Assembly (NCBI GenBank): GCA_965261015.1
Contig: CBDHCC010000001.1
Location: 744,001 to 808,000 of the forward strand
Reading direction: 5' to 3'
Length of the DNA stretch: 64,000 nt
DNA from: CBDHCC01 sp965261015
GTDB lineage: Bacteria; Pseudomonadota; Alphaproteobacteria; Sphingomonadales; Sphingomonadaceae
The notes under the pieces are model-generated. The model saw only the letters and a program-made list of their open reading frames with translations, was not told the origin of the DNA and did no database searches. Both the position numbers and the translations under genes were made by a program. Shown in pieces: positions 57,929 through 64,000 of the stretch (position 1 is the first letter of the stretch; each line of letters starts with the position of its first letter).

Positions 57929-58427
57929 TGCGCTTGGCGTTCGGCCCCGGTGCGTCGGAGGGCGGCTGGAGGGACGGCGGCGCGTCTCCCAGCGGCGGGG
58001 GACTGCTCCCCAGCGGCGGGGGACTGCTCCCCAGCGGTGGGGGCGCGGCGTCGCCCCGCGCCTCGGTCGTGGCACCGCCATAGGGATAGCGGTTCGGGTC
58101 GGGCGCGGGTCCGCGCAGCTGGAGGAGGGTCGGATAGCCCGCCGCCACCACGCCGCGCAGCCCGGCCGCATAGCCCGCGGACGCGCGCGCGGCCGGCGCG
58201 TCCCCCTCCGGCTGGCCGGTCAGGGCGGGGTCGCGGCCCGTCCGCTTCGCCACGACGGCGGCGGTGAGCGCGGCCTCCTCCTCGTCGCACAGGTCCGGCA
58301 GCGCGTCGCGGAACGCGTCGGCCGTCTGGCCCGCGCGAGCCGCGTCGTCGGCCGCGTCCTCCAGACACGCCTCGAACGCCCGTTGGGTGTCCGGCGGCGT
58401 CAGGAGGAGGAGGGCCAAGGTCATCAT
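57825..58427 (-). CDS. Hypothetical protein encoded against the GTA operon
   Basis: 200 residues, opposite strand, filling the only gap (570 bases) in the GTA operon. N-terminal MMTLALLLLTPPDTQRAF could be a short signal or membrane segment; FEACLEDAADDAARAGQTA and LPDLCDEEEAALTAAVV give conserved-looking acidic helices with two Cys; the C-terminal half is Pro- and Arg-rich with LGSSPPP repeats coded by a tandem repeat. I do not recognise a family. It may be a cargo or regulator gene; its last ~100 bases overlap the DUF3168 gene antisense, so its end may be shorter. Confidence 0.5.
   Translation of the reverse strand: MMTLALLLLTPPDTQRAFEACLEDAADDAARAGQTADAFRDALPDLCDEEEAALTAAVVAKRTGRDPALTGQPEGDAPAARASAGYAAGLRGVVAAGYPTLLQLRGPAPDPNRYPYGGATTEARGDAAPPPLGSSPPPLGSSPPPLGDAPPSLQPPSDAPGPNAKRIRVPADGTGAPATRPAAATRAAGPTPRRVRVPQG
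57987..58045. repeat. 21-bp tandem repeat, nearly three units
   Basis: Units of TCCCCAGCGGCGGGGGACTG(C), starting at 57987 (one C shorter), 58007 and 58028 (degenerate at the end). They encode PPPLGSS repeats on the minus strand and lie just after the DUF3168 stop. Confidence 0.8.
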
Positions 58428-58498
58428 CCGCCAACCTTAGCATCAACCGATCGGACTGTCCCCCGCGCCCCACGCCACAACCCCAGAAAGGACACACC

Positions 58499-58906
58499 AT
58501 GCCCGCCCAATCCGGTTCCCATTTTCTCCTGAAGGTCTCCGACGGGGCCACGCCGCCCGCCTATCGCACCGTCGCCGGCCTGCGCTCCACCACTCTGGCG
58601 GTGAACGGCGACCCGATAGCCATCACGTCCAAGGACTCCGGCGGCTGGCGCGAGCTGCTGTCGGGCGCGGGCGTGCGGTCGGTCAGCGTCGCTGCGGCGG
58701 GCGTGTTCATGGGGTCGGACGCGGAGGCGCGGATCGCGGCCGCCGCGCTGGCCGGCGCGCTCGACGACTACGAACTGACCTTCGAGGATGGCGAGCGGCT
58801 GCGCGGGCGCTTCCTCGTCACCCGGCTGGACCACGCCGGCGACCACAATGGCGAGCGCACCTACGCCGTCGCGCTCGAGTCCTCCGGCCCGGTGGCGCGC
58901 GCGTGA
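58499..58906 (+). CDS. Tail tube / major tail protein (TP901-1-like, GTA gp9-like)
   Basis: 135 residues. LLKVSDGATPPAYRTVAGLR, TTLAVNGDPIAITSKDSGGW, AAGVFMGSDAEARIAAAAL and DYELTFEDGERLRGRFLVT and THE final VALESSGPV match TP901-1-type tail tube proteins. Builds the tube lumen. Starts a sub-block after the 570-base gap; its own RBS AGAAAGGA is present. Confidence 0.9.
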   Translation: MPAQSGSHFLLKVSDGATPPAYRTVAGLRSTTLAVNGDPIAITSKDSGGWRELLSGAGVRSVSVAAAGVFMGSDAEARIAAAALAGALDDYELTFEDGERLRGRFLVTRLDHAGDHNGERTYAVALESSGPVARA

Positions 58907-59196
58907 GCCGCCCCGCGAACCCCGCGCGCGGCGAGGTCCGCTTCGGCGACTGGACCCTGCGGCCGAGCTTCGAGTCGCTGGTGGCGGCGGAGGCCGAGCT
59001 GGGTCCGCTGTTCGCGCTGGTCGACCGCGCGGCGGACGGCGGCCTGACCCTGGCGGAGACGGCGGCCCTGTTCTGGCACTGCTGCGCCGATCCGGTGGCG
59101 CGGGAAGTGATCGGGGCTGCGCTGGTGGAGCGCGGCCTGGCCGCCGCCACGCCCGTCCTGCGCGTGCTCTTGACGCAGATCCTGGCGGGCCGGTGA
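58903..59196 (+). CDS. GTA gp10-like tail assembly protein
   Basis: 97 residues from GTG 58903 (GTGA overlap). ARGEVRFGDWTLRPSFESL, GGLTLAETAALFWHCC and ATPVLRVLLTQILAG follow the gene transfer agent gp10 family. Likely a tail assembly chaperone that binds the tape measure. Confidence 0.85.
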   Translation: MSRPANPARGEVRFGDWTLRPSFESLVAAEAELGPLFALVDRAADGGLTLAETAALFWHCCADPVAREVIGAALVERGLAAATPVLRVLLTQILAGR

Positions 59197-59414
59197 CCGC
59201 CGCCGGCACCCACCAGGGCGTACCCGACCTCCGAGCCTCCGCCACGACCCTCGCCGGGCTGACCTCGGCGCTGCTGGGCTGGCGACCGGCCGAGTTCTGG
59301 GCCGCCACGCCGGCCGAGCTGGCGGCCGCGCTCGCACCCTTCGTGCCCGCCGCGGCCCCGCGACCCGACGCGGACGCGATCGCCCGACTGATGAAGGAGC
59401 ACCCCGATGGATGA
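59193..59414 (+). CDS. Tail assembly chaperone, rcc01693-type
   Basis: 73 residues from GTG 59193 (GTGA overlap). ALLGWRPAEFWAATPAELAA is the signature W-x-P-x-x-F-W-x-x-T-P-x-E-L, and it ends near DADAIARLMKEHPDG. Overlaps the tape measure gene by eight bases. No slippery sequence for a frameshift fusion with the previous gene was seen. Confidence 0.85.
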   Translation: MTAAGTHQGVPDLRASATTLAGLTSALLGWRPAEFWAATPAELAAALAPFVPAAAPRPDADAIARLMKEHPDG

Positions 59415-59982
59415 CCTCGACCGCGTGACCGCCGGCTGGCGATCGGACGCCGACCGTTTCCGCCGCGACGTCCAGTCGCTGCGCCAGGACATGGAGCGCG
59501 AGCTGGGCGATGGCGCGGACCGCGCCGCCCGCCGGCTGGAAGGCGCGCTGACCGGCGCGATCCGTAAGGGGTCGCTGGGGTTCGAGGACCTCCGCAAGGT
59601 GGCCCTCTCCGTGCTCGCCGACATCGCCGGCGCGGCGGTCCGGACCGGGCTGGACGCGATCCTGGCGGGCGCGGGGGGTCGGGGCGGGGGCGGCGCGGGC
59701 CTGACCCAGATCGCCACCGGCCTGCTGGGGCGAGGGGCGGGCCTGCCCGGCCGCGCGACCGGCGGACCGGTGGGGCCCGGCCGCGCCTTTCTGGTGGGGG
59801 AGCGCGGGCCGGAGGTCTTCGTGCCCACCGGCGCCGGCGCGATCGTCGCCCCGTCCGCGCGGCCGGCCGGTCCGGTCACCGTGAACATCCGCGTCGAGGC
59901 GGGCCGCGCGTCCACCGACGAGGCCCTGACCCGGTCCGGTCGGCAGGTCGCCGCCGCCGTCCGCCGCGCGCTGGACGGCTGA
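59407..59982 (+). CDS. Short tail tape measure protein (GTA gp11-like)
   Basis: 191 residues, short as in RcGTA, so a short tail is expected. Coiled region RDVQSLRQDMERELGDGADR, Gly-rich GAGGRGGGGAGLTQIATGLL, then RAFLVGERGPEVFVPTGAG and the C-terminal DEALTRSGRQVAAAVRRALD. Sets tail length in the tube. Confidence 0.85.
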   Translation: MDDLDRVTAGWRSDADRFRRDVQSLRQDMERELGDGADRAARRLEGALTGAIRKGSLGFEDLRKVALSVLADIAGAAVRTGLDAILAGAGGRGGGGAGLTQIATGLLGRGAGLPGRATGGPVGPGRAFLVGERGPEVFVPTGAGAIVAPSARPAGPVTVNIRVEAGRASTDEALTRSGRQVAAAVRRALDG

Positions 59983-60021
59983 CGGCCGCGCAGCGTTGTT
60001 CCCGATGCCTTGGAGACCCCC

Positions 60022-62301
60022 ATGCCCCACGCCCTCGTCACCTCACGCGACAGCCGCGACGAGGACTTCGTCCGTCGCTTCGACCCGCGCTTCTGGACGG
60101 TGAACTTCCCGCGCCCGGCGATGGCGAGCGTCGTCACCACCGCCCATGACGGCTTGCGCGTCGACCTGGCCTGGCACGGATCGGACGCGCTGGTCGGACT
60201 GATCTGGGAGAGCCGCGACCGGCTGTCGCCGCCGCTCATCGCCTATCAGGATCGCGCCGACTACGCCCGCACGCGCCTCCGCTTTCGCTGGCGTTCGTCC
60301 GGCTGCCGCGCGCTCGACGTGCTGAACGGGCCGGTGCTGACGATCGAGGGGTCGGACGCGGACGGACAACGGCGGGCCTGGTACGTGCGTCTGTGGAACT
60401 ACGCCGTCGGCGACCCGACGGACGCCGTCGTGACGCTCGACTTCGACCGGCTGGACGGCGGCTTCCTGCTGCCGGCGGAGGCGGAGCGGGTGTGGCCGCA
60501 CGCGATCGAGCGGATGTTCGTGTCGCTGACTTCCGACGGCGCGCACGACACCGGCTGGGCCGAGATGTCGGCGATCGCGTGCACGGGTTCGGGTTCGATG
60601 CTGACGGTGGGCGACGCGCTGGTCCCGCCCCACGACCTGCGCCTCGCCACCGCCTATGACGACAGCTTCAACCAGACGCCGGCCCGACTGCTGCGCGCCG
60701 CGCTCCACCTGGGCTACCGGCGCGAGCTGCTGCACTATGTGGGCATGAGCCATTTTATGGCTCTGCCGGTCGGGTCCGGGCCAATGGAAACTGGGCCGGT
60801 GCTGTGCGATCCCGCGCGCGCCTGGCACGCCGACTATCTGGGGCGGGCGAAGTCGCTGGGTTACGACGTGATCCTGTCGCTCTCCTTCGAACTGTTCGAC
60901 GCGTACTGCCCAGAGGGCTGGAAGCAGCGGGACGACGCCGGTCGACCGGCGCTGACCGGCTGGGTGCCGCCCTCCACGCTCCTTTCGCCCGCGAATGCGG
61001 ACGCGGTCGGGTGGCTGGAGGCGGCGGCGCGCGCCTTTGCCCGGCTGGCGATCGCGGCGGACCAGCCGGTGCGGTTCCAGGTGGGCGAACCCTGGTGGTG
61101 GGTGCGCGACGGGCGATTGCACGCCCACGACGCCGCGGCGGCGGCCCTTGTGCCGGACGCGCCCTCCGACCTGCGCGCGCCACTGTCGGAGGAGGCGCTG
61201 GGCAAGCTGGACGCGCTGGGGGCGATTCTGGCGAGCGCGACGGCGCGCGTCGCGGCCGCGGTGCGGGACGAAGCCGCCCGGGCCGGGGTCGCCCCGGCGC
61301 AGCTGCTGCTGCTCGTCTATCTGCCGACGGTGCTGGACGCCGACACGCCGGAGGCCAAGCGGGCCAACGTGCCGGTGGGCTGGGCCACGCCCGCCTACGA
61401 CGTCCTGCAGCTGGAGGATTACGACTGGGTGACGGAGGACCGGCCCGATCGCACCCGCGCCGGCCTGGCTGCGATGGCCGCGCGCCTGGGCTATCCGCCG
61501 GAGCGCACGCACTATCTGTCCGGCTTCGTGCTCCAGGCCGCCGACGCCGCCGTGCACTGGCCGCGGATCGAACGCGCGCAGGAGGCCGCGCGGCCGCACG
61601 CCGCCGCCCGCTTCGTCTGGGCGCTGCCCCAGGTGGCGCGCGACGGCTTCGTCCATTTCGACATTCACGATGGGGAGGATCCCGTGCAGGAGTTCGACGA
61701 CACCCGGCTGCCGATCGCGATCGGCCAGCACGCCACGGTGGAGACCGAACACGCGGTCAGCGTGGTCACCACCGGGTCCGGCCACGAGGCGAGGAACGCC
61801 GACTGGGCGGGCGCCCGCCTGCGCTTCGACGTCGGTCCGGGTGTGCGGAGCGAAGACGACATCGCGGCGCTCACCGCCTTTTTCCGGGCGCGCCGGGGGC
61901 CGGCCCGCGCCTTTCGCTTCGCCGATCCCTTCGACGCGACCTCCGCCCCGACCCCCGGGCGGCCGATCGCCGCGACCGACCAGCGGCTGGGCACGGGCGA
62001 CGGCGCACGGACGCGCTTTGCCCTGGTGAAGGACTATGGCGACGGCGCGGAACGGCGGATCACCCGGCCGGTCGCCGGGTCGGTGCGGGTCGCCCTGGAC
62101 GGCGTGCCGATCGCCGGCTGGACGCTGGAGTCCGGCGGCGAGCTGCTGTTCGAAACCGCCCCGCCAGCGGGTGTGGCGGTGACGGCCGGCTTCGCCTTTG
62201 ACGTGCCCGTCCGCTTCGCCTCCGACCGGCTGTCGGTCGCGCGCGCCACGGTGCTGGCGGGCGAGGTCGCGTCCGTGCCGCTGGTCGAGGTGTGGGAGTA
62301 G
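60022..62301 (+). CDS. DUF2460 tail protein with large N-terminal sheath/TIM-barrel-like domain
   Basis: 759 residues from ATG 60022. The C-terminal ~200 residues are DUF2460 (distal tail, gp12-like): WAGARLRFDVGPGVRSEDDI, LTAFFRARRGPARAFRFADP, and a final beta part. The N-terminal ~550 residues contain DEDFVRRFDPRFWTVNFPRP, LDFDRLDGGFLLPAEAERVW, HYVGMSHFMALPVGSG, LSLSFELFDAYCPEGWKQRD and QLLLLVYLPTVLDAD, which look like a glycosidase-type barrel. Sphingomonad relatives are called non-contractile tail sheath. It may bind cell-surface sugar. Confidence 0.8.
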   Translation: MPHALVTSRDSRDEDFVRRFDPRFWTVNFPRPAMASVVTTAHDGLRVDLAWHGSDALVGLIWESRDRLSPPLIAYQDRADYARTRLRFRWRSSGCRALDVLNGPVLTIEGSDADGQRRAWYVRLWNYAVGDPTDAVVTLDFDRLDGGFLLPAEAERVWPHAIERMFVSLTSDGAHDTGWAEMSAIACTGSGSMLTVGDALVPPHDLRLATAYDDSFNQTPARLLRAALHLGYRRELLHYVGMSHFMALPVGSGPMETGPVLCDPARAWHADYLGRAKSLGYDVILSLSFELFDAYCPEGWKQRDDAGRPALTGWVPPSTLLSPANADAVGWLEAAARAFARLAIAADQPVRFQVGEPWWWVRDGRLHAHDAAAAALVPDAPSDLRAPLSEEALGKLDALGAILASATARVAAAVRDEAARAGVAPAQLLLLVYLPTVLDADTPEAKRANVPVGWATPAYDVLQLEDYDWVTEDRPDRTRAGLAAMAARLGYPPERTHYLSGFVLQAADAAVHWPRIERAQEAARPHAAARFVWALPQVARDGFVHFDIHDGEDPVQEFDDTRLPIAIGQHATVETEHAVSVVTTGSGHEARNADWAGARLRFDVGPGVRSEDDIAALTAFFRARRGPARAFRFADPFDATSAPTPGRPIAATDQRLGTGDGARTRFALVKDYGDGAERRITRPVAGSVRVALDGVPIAGWTLESGGELLFETAPPAGVAVTAGFAFDVPVRFASDRLSVARATVLAGEVASVPLVEVWE

Positions 62302-62306
62302 CGCCG

Positions 62307-63092
62307 GTGCTGACCACGCTCGCCTTCGCCTTCGTGCTCCGCCGCCGCGACGGCGTGACGCTCGGCCTGACCTCGCACGACCGGGCGCTGTCGGTGGACG
62401 GCGTGGAGTGCCTCGCCTCGCCCGGAATGACGCCCTCGGCGGTGCAGCGGTCGTTGCGCCTGGAAGGGGACACGGTTGATCTGGCCGGTGCGCTCTCGCA
62501 CCGGGCGATCGGCGAACAGGACCTGGACCTCGGCCGCTGGACGGGCGCGGCCTTGGCGCTGCACGCCGTCGACTGGGAGTCGGCACGGATCGTCGCCACC
62601 CTGATCCGTGGCACGCTGGGAGAGGTGGAGCGGCGGGGCCGCCGTTTTTCCGTGGGCCTGGACGGGCCGCTGGCCCGGCTGGCCGAACCGCTGTGCCAGC
62701 GGACCTCGCCCGAATGCCGCGCCACCTTGGGCGATCGGCGCTGTCGGGTGGACCCCGCGCGCATCCTGGCGATCGGCATTGTCAGCGCCGCCGACGACGC
62801 GGGCCTGGCCTTGGCGGAGGGGGACGAGGAGCGCTGGGCCGGGGGCGAGTGCGTGCCGCTGGACGGGCCGTTGGCCGGGCTGCGGCTGGCGCTGGGCACC
62901 GCGACGCCGGGCCGCGTCGCCCTGCGCCTGCCGCCGCCGCGTCCGCTGGTCGCCCCGCTGCGGGTGCGGCTGCGGGAGGGCTGCGACAAGACGCTCGCGA
63001 CCTGCGCGGCGCGGTTCGCCAATGCGGAGAACTTTCGCGGCGAACCCCATCTGCCCGGCAACGACCTGCTGCTGCGGACTCCGCGCGCGTGA
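62307..63092 (+). CDS. DUF2163 tail protein (GTA gp13-like)
   Basis: 261 residues from GTG 62307, with GGAG eight bases upstream; a GTG at 62292 is also in frame. RRRDGVTLGLTSHDRALSVDG, CRATLGDRRCRVD and the C-terminal EGCDKTLATCAARFANAENF, GEPHLPGNDLL with four conserved Cys that bind an Fe-S cluster in the RcGTA homologue. Hub of the tail tip. Confidence 0.92.
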   Translation: MLTTLAFAFVLRRRDGVTLGLTSHDRALSVDGVECLASPGMTPSAVQRSLRLEGDTVDLAGALSHRAIGEQDLDLGRWTGAALALHAVDWESARIVATLIRGTLGEVERRGRRFSVGLDGPLARLAEPLCQRTSPECRATLGDRRCRVDPARILAIGIVSAADDAGLALAEGDEERWAGGECVPLDGPLAGLRLALGTATPGRVALRLPPPRPLVAPLRVRLREGCDKTLATCAARFANAENFRGEPHLPGNDLLLRTPRA

Positions 63093-63484
63093 CCCGCGGA
63101 GAGGAGGCCGCGGCGGTCGCCCGTGCCCGGGCGCTGGTGGGCGCGCGGTTCCGGCCACACGGGCGCGACCCGGCCACCGGCCTGGACTGCGTGGGCCTGG
63201 CGGGGCTGGCGATGGCGGTGGACGACCTGCCGACCGGCTATTGGTTGCGCGGCACCCCGGCGGAGCGGGTGCTGGCGCGGATCGACTCGGCGGGCCTCGT
63301 CCGGGGCCACCCCGCGCCCGGAGCGCTGGCGCTCGTGGAGAGCGGCCCGGCGCAGCTCCACCTGGTCGTGCGAACCCCCGACGGCTTCGTCCACGCCGAC
63401 GCCGGTCGGCGGCGGGTGGTGGAGCGGCGCGGCCCGGTGCCCTGGCCGGTCCTGGCGTGGTGGATCCGACCTCCGCCGTCCTGA
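63089..63484 (+). CDS. NlpC/P60 peptidase (GTA gp14-like)
   Basis: 131 residues from GTG 63089 (GTGA overlap). GRDPATGLDCVGLAGLAMA holds the catalytic Cys, and GPAQLHLVVRTPDGFVHAD the His region. Cuts cell-wall peptide cross-links during entry. Together with gp12, 13 and 15 it is the tail tip. Confidence 0.9.
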   Translation: MTRGEEAAAVARARALVGARFRPHGRDPATGLDCVGLAGLAMAVDDLPTGYWLRGTPAERVLARIDSAGLVRGHPAPGALALVESGPAQLHLVVRTPDGFVHADAGRRRVVERRGPVPWPVLAWWIRPPPS

Positions 63485-63532
63485 ACCGCCCACGACCCCT
63501 TCACCAACCCTCGCCCTTTCGGGAGCACTCCG

Positions 63533-64000
63533 ATGGCCACTCTCGTCCTCACCTCCGTCGGCACCGCGATCGGCGGACCGCTCGGCGGCGCGCTCGGCGC
63601 GCTGATCGGGCAGTCGGTCGACGGCGCGCTGTTCGCGCCGACGCGGGAGGGACCGCGGCTCGACAGCCTGGCGGTCCAGTCGTCCCGCTACGGCGTCGCC
63701 CTGCCGCTGCTGTTCGGCGTGAACCGGGTGGCGGGCACCGTGATCTGGGCCACCGATCTCACCGAACGCCGCTCGACCACCGGGGCCAAGGGGCAGCCCA
63801 AGCAGACCAGCTATCGCTATTCCGCCGACTTCGCCGTGGCGCTGTCCGCGCGCGCGGTCCGCCGGATCGGGCGGGTGTGGGCCGACGGCGCTCTCTTGAC
63901 CCACGCCGACGGCACGCTCGCGGTCGATGGCCGGATGCGCCTGCACCCCGGCGACGAGGACCAGCAACCCGATTCGCTGATGGAGGCGGAGGAGGGGCGG
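63533..64000 (+). CDS. GTA gp15-like host-recognition/tail-tip protein (cut by window end)
   Basis: The first 156 codons are in the window. TLVLTSVGTAIGGPLGGALG with LIGQSVDGALFAPTREGPRL, YGVALPLLFGVNRVAGTVIW and TSYRYSADFAVALSARAVRR match the N-terminus of the large tail-tip protein of GTA and lambda-like phages (gp15/host specificity). Continues past 64000. Start ATG 63533 has RBS GGGAG. One would expect more than 1000 residues. Confidence 0.9.
   Translation, partial: MATLVLTSVGTAIGGPLGGALGALIGQSVDGALFAPTREGPRLDSLAVQSSRYGVALPLLFGVNRVAGTVIWATDLTERRSTTGAKGQPKQTSYRYSADFAVALSARAVRRIGRVWADGALLTHADGTLAVDGRMRLHPGDEDQQPDSLMEAEEGR

Noticed and set aside
58903..59414. Programmed frameshift between the two tail-assembly genes, as in lambda G/GT
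   Set aside because: No slippery heptamer seen; the second gene has its own overlapping GTG start.
60043..62586. 847-codon minus-strand frame opposite DUF2460
   Set aside because: Same reason; plus-strand protein has clear motifs throughout.
47082..64000. Integrated temperate prophage
   Set aside because: No integrase, repressor, replication or attachment repeats seen in the window, and the gene set fits a GTA; sequence right of 64000 is not available.

Overview
The window is a high-GC (about 70%) alphaproteobacterial chromosome segment, most likely from Sphingomonas or a close relative. The evidence is a sphingomonad-type 16S rRNA inside a 16S-tRNA(Ile)-tRNA(Ala)-23S-5S-tRNA(fMet) operon, order-typical gene neighbourhoods (hisS-prfA-prmC-DUF4167; folA-ribF-ileS-lspA-DUF3035; yajC-secD-secF-Mth938), and an RcGTA-like gene transfer agent cluster at the right end. 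Many genes are coupled by 4-base ATGA/GTGA overlaps.

Layout. 1-4072: the start of a TelA-like gene (minus strand), a secreted beta-propeller dehydrogenase fused to a PEBP domain, and typA. 4073-6000: an AT-richer accessory island with a DUF488 gene, a partner gene of unknown function and a convergent DUF2971-like gene. 6031-24477: housekeeping genes (murA, ispG, ppa, hisS, prfA, prmC) mixed with a class A beta-lactamase, a DMT exporter, an M61 peptidase, an ion channel and a three-gene surface-polysaccharide operon (GT2, flippase, branching glycosyltransferase). 24585-30186: the rRNA operon with promoter, boxA and tRNAs. 30305-35214: a retropepsin-like protein and two ligase-associated DNA repair genes (Lhr-type helicase and metallo-beta-lactamase-fold exonuclease) without the ligase. 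35238-43964: a minus-strand block for lipoprotein maturation, Ile-tRNA charging, flavin and folate metabolism and Sec translocation. ileS is frameshifted at a short GC palindrome and also carries an AT-richer patch. 44111-46964: tRNA-Pro, a decayed acyltransferase and a GH130-SDR operon.

47082-64000: a gene transfer agent region. A lysis cassette (GH108 endolysin, 3-TM holin) is separated by zur, merC and thyA from the packaging and structural operon: terS, terL, portal, DUF6127, prohead protease, capsid, S74 tail fibre, adaptor, connector, DUF3168, tail tube, gp10-like, tail chaperone, tape measure, DUF2460 fusion, DUF2163, NlpC/P60, and a gp15-like gene cut by the window edge. The lysis and structural operons begin with near-identical promoter sequences, which suggests joint control.

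The most unusual features are: (i) a 123-bp GC-rich inverted-repeat element inserted in frame in the GTA prohead protease, with a related palindrome at the ileS frameshift and another after the capsid gene; (ii) the shared GTA promoter motif; (iii) an S74 self-cleaving tail fibre gene between capsid and connector; (iv) the DUF488 island; and (v) a helicase/exonuclease repair pair without its ligase. All assignments come from reading the sequence; no database search was run.
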